From contig CACEHR010000004.1 of assembly GCA_902559395.1 (NCBI GenBank), positions 45,321 to 109,320 of the forward strand: a stretch of 64,000 nt of DNA, in the 5' to 3' direction. This stretch comes from an uncultured Pelagibacteraceae bacterium (GTDB taxonomy: Bacteria > Pseudomonadota > Alphaproteobacteria > Pelagibacterales > Pelagibacteraceae). The notes below the pieces were generated by a model. The model was not told where the DNA came from, did not search any database, and was given only the letters and a program-made list of their open reading frames with translations. Position numbers and translations under genes: made by a program. This document shows positions 17,633 through 26,592 of the stretch, one piece after another; the stretch's first letter is position 1; each line of letters starts with the position of its first letter.

Positions 17633-18902
17633 CTGGTTTGAAAGGACCTTCTGTTCCAACGCTTATATAATCTGCTTGTTCTTTTGATAATTTTGTTAGT
17701 TTTGCGCCAACTTTTTTTAGATGCAAAGTTGCTACTTTTTCATCCAAATGTTTTGGAAGCACGTAAACTTTATTTTCATAATTTTTATGATTATGCCAAA
17801 GTTCTATTTGAGCAATAACTTGATTAGTAAATGATGCGCTCATTACAAAACTTGGGTGTCCAGTTGCACAACCAAGATTAACCAATCTTCCTTCCGCTAA
17901 AAGAATAATTCTTTTGCCACTTGGTAACTCTATTTCATGTACTTGAGGTTTTACTTCAGTCCACTTATAATTTTTAAGAGCTTCAACTTGTATTTCATTA
18001 TCAAAGTGACCAATATTACACAAAATAGCTCTGTCCTTCATATCTCTCATATGGTCTGCAGTAACAATGTCTTTATTACCTGTTGCTGTTACAACGATAT
18101 CAGCTCTACTTATAGCCTCTTCCATTAATACTACTTCATAACCTTCCATTGCAGCTTGAAGAGCGCAAATTGGATCTGCCTCTGTAACTAAAACTCTAGC
18201 ACCACTTTGTCTTAAAGATGCAGCACTTCCTTTTCCAACATCTCCAAAACCAGCAACAATCGCAATTTTTCCAGACATCATTACATCGGTAGCCCTTCTT
18301 ATCCCGTCTACTAAACTTTCTCTACATCCATATAAATTGTCAAATTTTGATTTTGTAACAGAGTCATTCACGTTTATTGCTGGAACTAAAAGGGATTTAT
18401 CTTTTTCCATTTTATTTAGTGCTTTAATTCCAGTGGTAGTTTCTTCTGAAACTCCTTTAATATCTTTCATTAAATCCTGATATTCATTGTGCATGATAGC
18501 TGTTAAATCTCCACCGTCGTCTAATAACATGTTGGGCTTCCAATCTGGTTTTCCCACTATAGTTTGCTTAATACACCACAAATATTCTTCCTCTGTTTCA
18601 CCTTTCCAGGCATAAACAGGGATCCCAGCCTTTGCAATTGCAGCAGCTGCATGATCTTGAGTTGAAAAAATATTACAAGAAGACCATCTTACTTCAGCAC
18701 CTAATGCAACTAAAGTTTCAATTAATACAGCTGTTTGAATTGTCATATGTAGACATCCAATAATTCTTGCACCCTTTAATGGTTTTTCCTTAGAATACTC
18801 TTCTCTTAATGCCATTAAACCAGGCATTTCACTTTCAGCTATTGAAATTTCTTTTCTACCAAAATCTGCTTGGGATATATCTTTTACTTTATAATCTTCC
18901 AT
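17616..18902 (-). CDS. ahcY: Adenosylhomocysteinase
   Basis: AhcY hydrolyses S-adenosylhomocysteine to adenosine and homocysteine, removing the product inhibitor of methyltransferases. The 428-residue protein has the NAD-binding motif [12 protein letters not shown], the substrate segment [13 protein letters not shown], and the C-terminal [10 protein letters not shown]. Its N-terminus [14 protein letters not shown] matches homologues, so the ATG at 18900-18902 is well supported. A good promoter ends only seven bases upstream, suggesting a leaderless transcript. The gene follows chvG, as in many alphaproteobacteria, and overlaps tsaE. Confidence 0.97.
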   Translation of the reverse strand: MEDYKVKDISQADFGRKEISIAESEMPGLMALREEYSKEKPLKGARIIGCLHMTIQTAVLIETLVALGAEVRWSSCNIFSTQDHAAAAIAKAGIPVYAWKGETEEEYLWCIKQTIVGKPDWKPNMLLDDGGDLTAIMHNEYQDLMKDIKGVSEETTTGIKALNKMEKDKSLLVPAINVNDSVTKSKFDNLYGCRESLVDGIRRATDVMMSGKIAIVAGFGDVGKGSAASLRQSGARVLVTEADPICALQAAMEGYEVVLMEEAISRADIVVTATGNKDIVTADHMRDMKDRAILCNIGHFDNEIQVEALKNYKWTEVKPQVHEIELPSGKRIILLAEGRLVNLGCATGHPSFVMSASFTNQVIAQIELWHNHKNYENKVYVLPKHLDEKVATLHLKKVGAKLTKLSKEQADYISVGTEGPFKPDAYRY

Positions 18903-18909
18903 GGCAAGC

Positions 18910-18937
18910 TTTATACATATTGGATTTTATTTATCAA
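18910..18937 (-). promoter_or_regulatory. Candidate ahcY promoter giving a leaderless mRNA
   Basis: Read on the minus strand, TTGATA (18937-18932) is followed by a 16-base spacer and TATAAA (18915-18910). The -10 element ends seven bases before the ATG, so transcription would begin at or within one to two bases of the start codon. There is no room for a Shine-Dalgarno sequence. Confidence 0.55.
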
Positions 18938-18944
18938 CATAAGA

Positions 18945-20486
18945 TTAAACATTGGGAAATCTTATTTCAATCATAGCTCCTTCTTTATCAATACGATTGG
19001 ATGCTACAATTTCACCATCATGAAGTTCAACCAAATTTTTAACTATGTTTAAACCTAGGCCTGAATGTTCTCCAAATTTTTCAGGCCTATTACTATAAAA
19101 TCTTTTAAATATTCTTGATGTGTCTTTTTCTTTAAATCCTTGGCCTTCATCAATAATTTTGATTAATATTTGATTTTTTCCATTTATAGAAACGTCAACA
19201 AAAACATTACCACCATCTTTACTAAATGATATTGAATTATCTAATAAATTTGCAATTATTTGTTCAATTCTATTTTCTATACCATTTATCAAATATTTAT
19301 CTTTTCCATCATTTTTATAATCAATTTTTATTCCTTTTTTCACTTGATGAATATTATTATAATCATCAACAACAGATTGAATAATAGGTTCAATGTTAAT
19401 TCTTTTCATTTGTTCTTTACTTAAAGCAACTTCGTCTTTTAACATTTGTGAATAATCAGTAATTAATCTCTCTATTCTTTGCACATCATGACTTAGTATA
19501 TTTAATAGTCTATTTCTTTGATCGACGTCATTTGTATCTTGCAAAATTTCTGAGGCACTTTTTAAAGATGCTAATGGATTTCTAATCTCATGAACCAAAT
19601 CTGTCGAAAAGTTTTCTGCATGCGTAACTCTATTTTGAAGCTCATTTGTCATATCCTCTAAAGAATTTGATAAAAGACCCAATTCGTCATTTCTTTTTTT
19701 AAGATTTTCAATACCTGGTTTGACTTGACTCTTTTCTTTAATACGAATTGTATATCCAACGAGATTTTGTATTGGTTTAATAAAATATCTGCTTAAAACA
19801 AAAGAAAAAATTAATATTACAAATCCTACAGATATAGCTGTTCTTATTACAAATGCTTTTCTCTCATCTATCGCTGTCTTAATTTCATTTGCATTTTCTG
19901 TAATTGCCACATAACCAAGATTAATTTCATTCTTTGTAACATTTTTAATTGTTGTTACTTTGAATTGATTAAAATCTTCTTGCGTAAAAGTAAAAGGAGC
20001 TCCTAAATCTTCAGAACTAGAATAATTTTTTAATATATCTTTGAATGAAACAGGTTTTTTTTCATCAATTTTAATATTTTTTTCTTCAATTTTTTTTTCT
20101 ATTTCCTCGTTATCTAAACTTTCAAATTCAATTTTATCAAGCCTTGTAGAGAATGATCTTGGGTCAAGATCTAAGGTGTCAGTGTCTCCAATAAGATTAA
20201 GTTGATCGTCAAAAAATATTACTCTATCTAGATTTTGAAAAATAAATCTTGTAGAAAATAAAAATCTTCTTATATCCTCAGATTGAAATTTTACATCTAG
20301 CCTTAAAATATTATCAATGGTGTTGTTAATAATAATTTTATGATTTTGAGATTTTTTTTTTATTAAACTTGGCTGAATATTATTTAGATATATAAATGTA
20401 AATAATCCGATAATTGTAAAAATTACAAAATTTATGAATAAAAATTTCTTTAATATAGAAAGAGTTTTTAAGTATTTACTAAACAT
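18945..20486 (-). CDS. chvG: Sensor histidine kinase, ChvG-like
   Basis: This is a membrane sensor kinase of the ChvG/ExoS type, which in alphaproteobacteria responds to envelope or acid stress. It has a first membrane helix near residues 15-32, a periplasmic sensing domain to about 215, a second helix (AISVGFVILIFSFVLS), a HAMP linker, then a HisKA domain with the phospho-acceptor in DLVHEIRNPLASL. The ATPase domain carries NLLDNSISFS, DEGQGF and GLGLNIV. The TAATG overlap with chvI couples the pair. HPr kinase and PTS genes, which in rhizobia follow chvG, are absent; ahcY follows directly. Confidence 0.85.
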   Translation of the reverse strand: MFSKYLKTLSILKKFLFINFVIFTIIGLFTFIYLNNIQPSLIKKKSQNHKIIINNTIDNILRLDVKFQSEDIRRFLFSTRFIFQNLDRVIFFDDQLNLIGDTDTLDLDPRSFSTRLDKIEFESLDNEEIEKKIEEKNIKIDEKKPVSFKDILKNYSSSEDLGAPFTFTQEDFNQFKVTTIKNVTKNEINLGYVAITENANEIKTAIDERKAFVIRTAISVGFVILIFSFVLSRYFIKPIQNLVGYTIRIKEKSQVKPGIENLKKRNDELGLLSNSLEDMTNELQNRVTHAENFSTDLVHEIRNPLASLKSASEILQDTNDVDQRNRLLNILSHDVQRIERLITDYSQMLKDEVALSKEQMKRINIEPIIQSVVDDYNNIHQVKKGIKIDYKNDGKDKYLINGIENRIEQIIANLLDNSISFSKDGGNVFVDVSINGKNQILIKIIDEGQGFKEKDTSRIFKRFYSNRPEKFGEHSGLGLNIVKNLVELHDGEIVASNRIDKEGAMIEIRFPNV

Positions 20487-21193
20487 TAGCTAACATTCCA
20501 TCTATATCCACTACCATACCTAGTTTCAATAGCTGAAAAATCAGGATCTACTTTTTTAAATTTTTTTCTAATTCTTTTTACATGACTATCAATAGTTCTA
20601 TCCTCAATATCTGTATCTTCTCTATAAGCAATATCCATTAGCTGAGCTCTTTCCTTAATTATCCCAGGTCTTTTTGCTAACTCTTTTACAATTAAAAACT
20701 CTGTTGTTGTCAATTTATCAGGTAGTTGTTTTCCATTCCATTCACACTCAAGTTGTGACGGATCTAATTTTAATCTCCCATGAGATATCAAGCTTTTATT
20801 TTCCTCTAGAATATTATTTGAATCTTTTTTTCTTAACTGTACTCTAATTCTTTCAATTAAAACTTTTATAGAAAAACCTCCTGATTTTTTTACAAAATCA
20901 TCTGCGCCCAACTTTAGGCCTAACAACTCATCAATTTCATCATCTTTAGATGTTAAAAAAATTACTGGTAAAGAAGTTTTTTTTCGAAGTTTTTTGAGTA
21001 ATTCTTCTCCATCCATCTTAGGCATTTTTATATCTATAACTGCTAAATCAGGAGGCATTCTAGTTAAACCAATTAATGCGCTTTCACCATCAATATATGT
21101 TTGAACTTTAAAACCCTCTTTTTCTAATGCGATACTTAAACTTGTTAAAATATTTCTATCATCATCTATTAAAGCTATTGTCTGTTTTTGCAT
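20486..21193 (-). CDS. chvI: Response regulator, ChvI-like (OmpR/PhoB family)
   Basis: This DNA-binding response regulator is the partner of the adjacent sensor kinase. The receiver domain starts IALIDDDRNILTSL; the phosphorylated aspartate is in AVIDIKMPKMDGEELL, and the switch lysine in LGADDFVKKSGG. The C-terminal winged helix ends with IDSHVKRIRKKF and YGSGYRWN, typical of the OmpR family. The 235-residue length and the order chvI-chvG-ahcY support ChvI over OmpR or PhoB. The stop and the kinase ATG share one base. Confidence 0.85.
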   Translation of the reverse strand: MQKQTIALIDDDRNILTSLSIALEKEGFKVQTYIDGESALIGLTRMPPDLAVIDIKMPKMDGEELLKKLRKKTSLPVIFLTSKDDEIDELLGLKLGADDFVKKSGGFSIKVLIERIRVQLRKKDSNNILEENKSLISHGRLKLDPSQLECEWNGKQLPDKLTTTEFLIVKELAKRPGIIKERAQLMDIAYREDTDIEDRTIDSHVKRIRKKFKKVDPDFSAIETRYGSGYRWNVS

Positions 21194-21243
21194 AAAGTAA
21201 TTTAAAAATACTAAATTGTTCTAATTTGGGCAATGTTATAAAT

Positions 21244-24018
21244 TTAATGTAGCATTCCCCAATTATCTCCAACATTTATATCAACTGTTAAAGGGGTAGA
21301 AAAAGAATGATAATCACTCTGAGCTACACTGGTCATTTCTTTCTCAATTAATTTAATCATTGTCTTTTCATCTTTTTTTGGAATTTCAAAAATTAATTCG
21401 TCATGAATTTGCAAGAGCATTTTTGAATTAGAATTTTTTTCCTCTGATAATTTCTTATCCAATCTTATCATAGCCAATCTCATTACTTCAGAAGCAGAAC
21501 CTTGAATGGGAGCATTAATTGCAGCACGTTCTTGAAAATTTCTGACATTAAAGTTTTTGTCATTTATTCCATTAAAGTGAGATCTTCGTCCAAAAATATT
21601 GTTAACATATCCACTTTTCCTACAAAATTTAATTGTATTATCCATATAAACTTTAATTTCTGGAAACTTAGCAAAATACGAATTTAAAAATTCCTCTGCT
21701 TCATAATTAGAAACGTTTATTTGCTTAGCTAATCCATATTGCGAAATTCCATAAATAATTCCAAAATTAATAGCCTTAGCCTTTCTTCTGTGGTCTTGAT
21801 TAATTTTTTTAATATCAATATTAAATATTTGGCTAGCTGTTAAAGAGTGGATATCTTCTTTATTTTTGAAAGCTTTTTTCAGTTCTTTTACATCTGCCAG
21901 ATCTGCCAGAATTCTCATCTCAATTTGATTGTAATCCGCAGAAATTAATAGGTGCCCTTTTTTTGCTTTAAAAGCTTTTCTTATATCTTTTCCATCTTCA
22001 GATTTAATGGGTATGTTTTGTAAGTTGGGATCACTCGATGCTAATCTTCCAGTAGTTGTCGCAGCCAGCAAAAAAGAAGTATGAACTCTTTTTGTATTTG
22101 GGTTTAAATGTTCAGGTAAAGCATCTGAATAAGTATTTTTTAATTTTGAAACTTGTCTCCAGTCTAAAATTAATTTTGGAAACTCATGACCTTTGAAAGC
22201 TAAATCCTCTAAAACACTCGCACTTGTTGCAAAACTTCCTTTTTTAGTTTTCTTTAAACCAGCAATTTTCAAGTCATTATAAATTATTTCACCTAATTGC
22301 TTTGGGGATGCGATATTGAACTCTTTTTTAGAAATTTTAAATACTTCTTTTTCAAGTTTTTGGATTTTTTTTTCAAATTTAGATGAAAGGGATTTTAAAA
22401 ACTTACTATCAATTTCAACTCCCTCTATTTCCATAAATGCAAGAATTTTAATTAATGGCTTTTCAAAAATTTCATAAATATTGATCATTTTCTCTGATTT
22501 TAAATTTTTGACAAATTTCTTGTATAATCTAAAAGTAATATCGGCATCTTCAGCGGCGTAATCTTTTGCTTTATCTAATTCTACTTCGCTAAAATTAATT
22601 TCTTTCTTGCCTGTTCCTACCATGTCTTTAAAGGAAATCGTTTTATGTCCTAAATGTATTTCTGATAAAGTATCCATATTATGTCTATTTTTTCCTGCAT
22701 CTAAGACATAAGACATCAGCATTGTATCTTCCATTGATGAAAGTGTTATTCCACACTTATAAAATACGATAAAATCAAATTTTATATTTTGACCTATTTT
22801 TTTAATACTAGGATCTTCTAATATTTTTTTTAATTTTTTAATTACTGCTTCTTTTTTAAGACACTTGGGTGACTTATGACCAACTGGTATGTAACATGCT
22901 TTTCCAATTTTAGAGCAAAGAGAAATACCTACTAAATCTGCTTGGTGAGGATCTAATGAAGTGGTTTCCGTATCTACAGCGACTTCACCAACTTCTTCTG
23001 CCTCCTCTATCCATTTATCAATTTCATCTAAGCTATTAATTAAATAATAATTTTTGTTATTTACCGTTTGTTGTTTTTCTAGATTTTGAGTTTCAATCTT
23101 ATTACTTTCTAGTTCAGGTTCTCCATAAGCAGAAATTGCAGAGCTTAACAATCTATTAAATTCCATTTCTCTTAAAAATTTATATAATTTATCTTTATCT
23201 ATATTTTGCAATTTAAATTCACTTAACTCCCTATCAACAGGAGAGTTGTCATCTAGTGTTACAAGTTTTTTACTTATTAATGCTTTATCCTTGTTCTCAA
23301 TTAATGTTTCTCTTCTTTTATTTTGCTTAATCTCATGAGCAGATTTTAGTAAGTTTTCTAAAGTGCCATATTTGTTAATTAGCTCTGCGGCTGTCTTAAC
23401 ACCTATCCCCGGAACACCAGGAACATTATCACTACTATCTCCTGCTAAAGATTGTACATCAATAACTTTTGAAGCATCTACTCCAAACTTTTTTACAACA
23501 TCATCATTAGTTATAAATTTATTTTTCATAGGGTCAAAAATTCGAACCCCTTTTTTGTAAAGCTGCATTAAATCTTTATCTGATGAAACAATTGTAACCT
23601 TTGCGCCCTTTTTAAGAATTTGATCAACATATGTAGCTATTAAATCATCTGCTTCGTAATTAGGAAGATCCACAGACGGCAAATTAAATGCCAGGACTGA
23701 TTTTCTTATATATTCAAATTGTGGAGCTAAATCGTCAGGCGCCTCAGATCTATTAGCTTTATAATCACTATAAATTTCATTTCTGAAAGTTTTTCTTGCT
23801 GAGTCGAATATTACTGCAAAATGCGTTGGTTTTTGCAAGTTTTGATTGGATTTTGAATCTTCTAATAATTTAAATAACATACTGCAAAAACCACTTACAG
23901 CACCTGTTGGAAGACCATCACTTTTTCTACTCAATGGAGGCAAAGCATAATAAGCTCTAAAAATATAACCAGAGCCATCAATCAAATAAAAATGATCTGT
24001 TTTTTGAATTTTATTCAT
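21244..24018 (-). CDS. polA: DNA polymerase I
   Basis: PolA fills gaps and removes RNA primers during replication and repair. The 924-residue enzyme has all three domains: a 5' nuclease (residues 1 to about 290, with YEADDLIATY and GDSSDNVPGVPGIGVKTA), a 3'-5' exonuclease (about 330-500) that retains the metal-binding pair in VAVDTETTSLD, and a family A polymerase (about 550-924) with SADYNQIEMRILA, RRKAKAINFGIIYG and LLQIHDELIFE. Proofreading therefore appears intact. A TATAAT element at 24039-24034 (minus strand) lies 15 bases upstream of the ATG and may be its -10 box. Confidence 0.97.
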   Translation of the reverse strand: MNKIQKTDHFYLIDGSGYIFRAYYALPPLSRKSDGLPTGAVSGFCSMLFKLLEDSKSNQNLQKPTHFAVIFDSARKTFRNEIYSDYKANRSEAPDDLAPQFEYIRKSVLAFNLPSVDLPNYEADDLIATYVDQILKKGAKVTIVSSDKDLMQLYKKGVRIFDPMKNKFITNDDVVKKFGVDASKVIDVQSLAGDSSDNVPGVPGIGVKTAAELINKYGTLENLLKSAHEIKQNKRRETLIENKDKALISKKLVTLDDNSPVDRELSEFKLQNIDKDKLYKFLREMEFNRLLSSAISAYGEPELESNKIETQNLEKQQTVNNKNYYLINSLDEIDKWIEEAEEVGEVAVDTETTSLDPHQADLVGISLCSKIGKACYIPVGHKSPKCLKKEAVIKKLKKILEDPSIKKIGQNIKFDFIVFYKCGITLSSMEDTMLMSYVLDAGKNRHNMDTLSEIHLGHKTISFKDMVGTGKKEINFSEVELDKAKDYAAEDADITFRLYKKFVKNLKSEKMINIYEIFEKPLIKILAFMEIEGVEIDSKFLKSLSSKFEKKIQKLEKEVFKISKKEFNIASPKQLGEIIYNDLKIAGLKKTKKGSFATSASVLEDLAFKGHEFPKLILDWRQVSKLKNTYSDALPEHLNPNTKRVHTSFLLAATTTGRLASSDPNLQNIPIKSEDGKDIRKAFKAKKGHLLISADYNQIEMRILADLADVKELKKAFKNKEDIHSLTASQIFNIDIKKINQDHRRKAKAINFGIIYGISQYGLAKQINVSNYEAEEFLNSYFAKFPEIKVYMDNTIKFCRKSGYVNNIFGRRSHFNGINDKNFNVRNFQERAAINAPIQGSASEVMRLAMIRLDKKLSEEKNSNSKMLLQIHDELIFEIPKKDEKTMIKLIEKEMTSVAQSDYHSFSTPLTVDINVGDNWGMLH

Positions 24019-24132
24019 GAAGTATTATTAAATATTATAATGATAACATATTCTGTATATAAAAAAATTTACTTTCAATTATTATAACAATTATAAGTAG
24101 ATTATTTTTTATATTTTGAGTATTATTAAACA

Positions 24133-24684
24133 ATGGAATTAACAAAAAATCTCACGCAAGCCAAACTATTTAAATCTCTGGTTGTTATTGTTCTTGGTTC
24201 AATAGCACTAACTATATCAGCAAAGATCAAAATTCCTTTCTATCCAGTTCCTATGACTATGCAAACATTTGTTGTATTATTTTTAGGAATAAGTTTAGGG
24301 CATAAAATTGCACTAGCTACAATTGGTCTATATCTAGTTGAAGGAATTGCAGGGCTTCCTGTATTTTCAAATTCTCCTGAAAAAGGTGTTGGATTAGTTT
24401 ACTTTACAGGACCAACTATGGGTTACTTAATTGGTTTTTTAGCGGCTTCTTACCTAGCTTCTAAAATAAAGATTGATGACAATTTTTTCGTTATTTTATT
24501 TAAGTTAATTATTGCAACATCAACAATCTATATTTTGGGTCTAATTTGGCTTGGAACATTGATTGGATGGGATAAGCCAATATTTGCTTTAGGCGCAAAA
24601 CCATTTCTATTAGCTGAGATTTTTAAAATTATGCTTTTAGCTCTTTTGACTAAGCAAATAATTAGAATTAAAAAATTTATCTAG
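24133..24684 (+). CDS. bioY: Biotin transporter, BioY S-component
   Basis: BioY is the substrate-binding membrane component of biotin uptake. The protein begins with a helix ending SAKIKIPFYPVPMTMQTFVV, the characteristic BioY N-terminal region, followed by GLYLVEGIAGLPVFS and FTGPTMGYLIGF, both typical. About six hydrophobic helices fit 183 residues. No bioM/bioN ATPase or permease gene is adjacent, so it may act alone or with a shared ECF module. I see no biotin-repressor site in the 114 bases upstream. The gene is convergent with regA; the reading frames overlap by eight bases. Confidence 0.9.
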   Translation: MELTKNLTQAKLFKSLVVIVLGSIALTISAKIKIPFYPVPMTMQTFVVLFLGISLGHKIALATIGLYLVEGIAGLPVFSNSPEKGVGLVYFTGPTMGYLIGFLAASYLASKIKIDDNFFVILFKLIIATSTIYILGLIWLGTLIGWDKPIFALGAKPFLLAEIFKIMLLALLTKQIIRIKKFI

Positions 24685-25240
24685 GTGATCTTTTAGAAAG
24701 AATTCTTTGAAGAGTTCTTCTGTGCATTTTAAGCCTTCTGGCTGTTTCTGAAACATTCCTATTACATAACTCGAAAACTCTATGTATATGTTCCCACTTA
24801 ACTCTATCAGCCGACATTGGGTTTTCTGGTGGGGCTGCTTTTTTTGAAGGATCTGCCAATAATGCCTTCTCTACATCCTCTGCATCAGCAGGTTTAGCTA
24901 AATAATCTATGGCACCTTCTTTGATCGCAGCTACTGCCGTTGGAATATTTCCATAACCAGTTAACATGATGATCCTACTATCACTATTTGATGACTGAAT
25001 TTCTTTTACAACCTCAAGTCCATTACCATCTGCAAGCCTTAAGTCTACAACAGCAAAACCAGGTTTTTTAGTTTTTACAGATTCAACTCCCTTTTGTACA
25101 CTCTCAGCTTGAAAAACCTCAAATCCTTTTTTTTCCATCGCTCTTGCTAAACGCTCACGGAAAGGATTATCATCATCCACAATTAATAATGACTTATTCT
25201 CAAAATCCCTAAGATTCTGTAGTTTTGCTTCTTCTTTCAT
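24677..25240 (-). CDS. regA: Redox-type response regulator RegA/PrrA/ActR
   Basis: This response regulator of the RegA (PrrA, ActR) group in alphaproteobacteria controls redox-linked genes. The receiver domain has LLIVDDDNPFRERLA, the phospho-aspartate in AVVDLRLADGNGLE and KPADAEDV. A Fis-type helix-turn-helix follows (VKWEHIHRVFELCNRNVSE, then ETARRLKMHRRTLQRIL), nearly invariant in the family. The open frame reaches a TTG at 25262-25264; the ATG at 25238-25240 gives 187 residues, close to typical RegA. Its kinase RegB is not in the window, so the cognate sensor is encoded elsewhere. Confidence 0.9.
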   Translation of the reverse strand: MKEEAKLQNLRDFENKSLLIVDDDNPFRERLARAMEKKGFEVFQAESVQKGVESVKTKKPGFAVVDLRLADGNGLEVVKEIQSSNSDSRIIMLTGYGNIPTAVAAIKEGAIDYLAKPADAEDVEKALLADPSKKAAPPENPMSADRVKWEHIHRVFELCNRNVSETARRLKMHRRTLQRILSKRSPR

Positions 25241-25312
25241 AACCCTTATATGGGGTCTCTGCAAGATATTACAATATATGAATTTTACGCATTTCTGGCT
25301 TGAATTATTTGC

Positions 25313-25340
25313 TTTACTTTAGTGCTGTTTACTTTATATG
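25313..25340 (+). promoter_or_regulatory. Candidate promoter of the polyamine operon
   Basis: TTTACT (25313-25318), a 16-base spacer and TATATG (25335-25340) form a plausible sigma-70 promoter. Transcription would start near 25347, giving a leader of about 60 bases that contains the hairpin at 25353-25380. Weak matches in very AT-rich DNA limit confidence. Confidence 0.35.
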
Positions 25341-25352
25341 CCAAAAAATATT

Positions 25353-25380
25353 AAAGTTTTTTTTAAAAAGACTTTTTTTT
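25353..25380 (+). terminator. Hairpin plus U-tract in the leader of the ornithine decarboxylase gene
   Basis: AAAG followed by eight T, then AAAAAGAC and eight T, can fold into an A/U hairpin with one G-C and one G-U pair, followed by a run of U. It has the form of a weak intrinsic terminator or attenuator located between the candidate promoter and the SD/ATG at 25395-25410. Confidence 0.35.
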
Positions 25381-25407
25381 ATTAAATTTTTTTTGGAGGC
25401 ATTTAAA

Positions 25408-26592
25408 ATGCAAAAATTTAAATCAGTTGAAGAATTAGTTAATCAACTGAAACCTGAAAAACCAGTTTACTGTATTAGAAAGAATTCCATTAAATCTGCT
25501 GTTAAATTTTTCCTAAACAAATTTCCAGGTAAAATTTTATATGCAGTTAAAACTAATCCACACCCTGAGGTAATCAAAACAATCATAGAAAGTGGAGTTG
25601 AGCAATTTGATGTTGCTTCAATTGAGGAAATTAAAAATATTAGAACTTTTAGCAATACAGCTAAATGCTCTTTTATGCATACTGTTAAAAGCAGAGAAAG
25701 TATAAAAGAAGCATATTTTAATTATGGTGTAAAAACTTTTTCATTAGATACTAAAGATGAACTGATTAAAATAATTGAAAATACAAATAATGCTAAAGAT
25801 TTAGAGTTATTTGTAAGAGTAGCTGTTTCAAATGAACATGCAGAAATTGATTTATCAAAAAAATTTGGTGCTTTAACATCAGAAGCAATTGGTTTGTTAA
25901 GACTTGTAAAACAACATGCTAAAAAAATTGGTTTAAGTTTTCATGTTGGTTCACAATGTATGCATCCAATTTCTTATTCAAAAGGAATTAGTGAAATTGG
26001 AAATATAATTAAAAAAACAAAAATTATTCCAGATTACATTAATGTAGGTGGAGGTTTCCCTACAATCTATCCTGACTTAATTCCGCAATCTTTAGGTAGT
26101 TATTTTAATGAAATAAATAAGAGTTTAGAAAACTTAAAGCTTGAAAAACTTCCTGAAATTATTTGTGAGCCTGGCAGAGCTATAGTTGCTGAAAGTGGTT
26201 CAACAGTTGTAAGAGTTAATTTAAGGAAAAAACAAAAGCTTTATATTAATGATGGTACCTATGGTACTCTTTTTGATGCTGGTACACCGAACATTGTATT
26301 CCCATCTAGAATGATTAAAGAAAATTCTAATAAAATAATTTCAAAAAAATTAACTGCTTTTGATTTCTTTGGACCTACATGTGATAGCATGGATTATATG
26401 AAAGGTCCTTTTTTGCTTCCAAATAATATTAAAGAAAATGATTATATTGAACTTGGTCAACTTGGGGCATACGGATTAACATTTAGAACTCAGTTTAATG
26501 GTTATTACTCAAATGAAATTTACGAAGTTGAAGATAATCCAATAATGACAATGTATGATAAAGACATTAACAAAGCTAACATGGTAGCTTAA
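25408..26592 (+). CDS. Ornithine (or lysine/ornithine) decarboxylase, alanine-racemase fold
   Basis: This PLP-dependent decarboxylase of the eukaryotic ODC-like fold type III family would make putrescine from ornithine. The PLP lysine is in KILYAVKTNPHP, phosphate is bound by the GGGFPT and CEPGRA segments, and the catalytic cysteine lies in FGPTCDSMDYM. GPTCD fits ornithine/lysine decarboxylase better than diaminopimelate decarboxylase. Start: an ATG at 25408 with GGAGG at 25395-25399, eight bases upstream. An in-frame extension to 25300 would add 36 hydrophobic residues not expected for the family. The operon continues with TAATG overlap into the deoxyhypusine-synthase-like gene. Confidence 0.85.
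   Translation: MQKFKSVEELVNQLKPEKPVYCIRKNSIKSAVKFFLNKFPGKILYAVKTNPHPEVIKTIIESGVEQFDVASIEEIKNIRTFSNTAKCSFMHTVKSRESIKEAYFNYGVKTFSLDTKDELIKIIENTNNAKDLELFVRVAVSNEHAEIDLSKKFGALTSEAIGLLRLVKQHAKKIGLSFHVGSQCMHPISYSKGISEIGNIIKKTKIIPDYINVGGGFPTIYPDLIPQSLGSYFNEINKSLENLKLEKLPEIICEPGRAIVAESGSTVVRVNLRKKQKLYINDGTYGTLFDAGTPNIVFPSRMIKENSNKIISKKLTAFDFFGPTCDSMDYMKGPFLLPNNIKENDYIELGQLGAYGLTFRTQFNGYYSNEIYEVEDNPIMTMYDKDINKANMVA

Noticed and set aside
24019..24132. Possible biotin-repressor (BioR) operator before bioY
   Set aside because: No convincing TTATnnATAA palindrome is present; the region is only AT-rich with a possible polA -10 element.
25300..25407. In-frame N-terminal extension of the ornithine decarboxylase gene (36 hydrophobic residues)
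   Set aside because: The internal ATG at 25408 has a strong GGAGG site and gives a family-like N-terminus; the extension overlaps the candidate promoter and leader hairpin.
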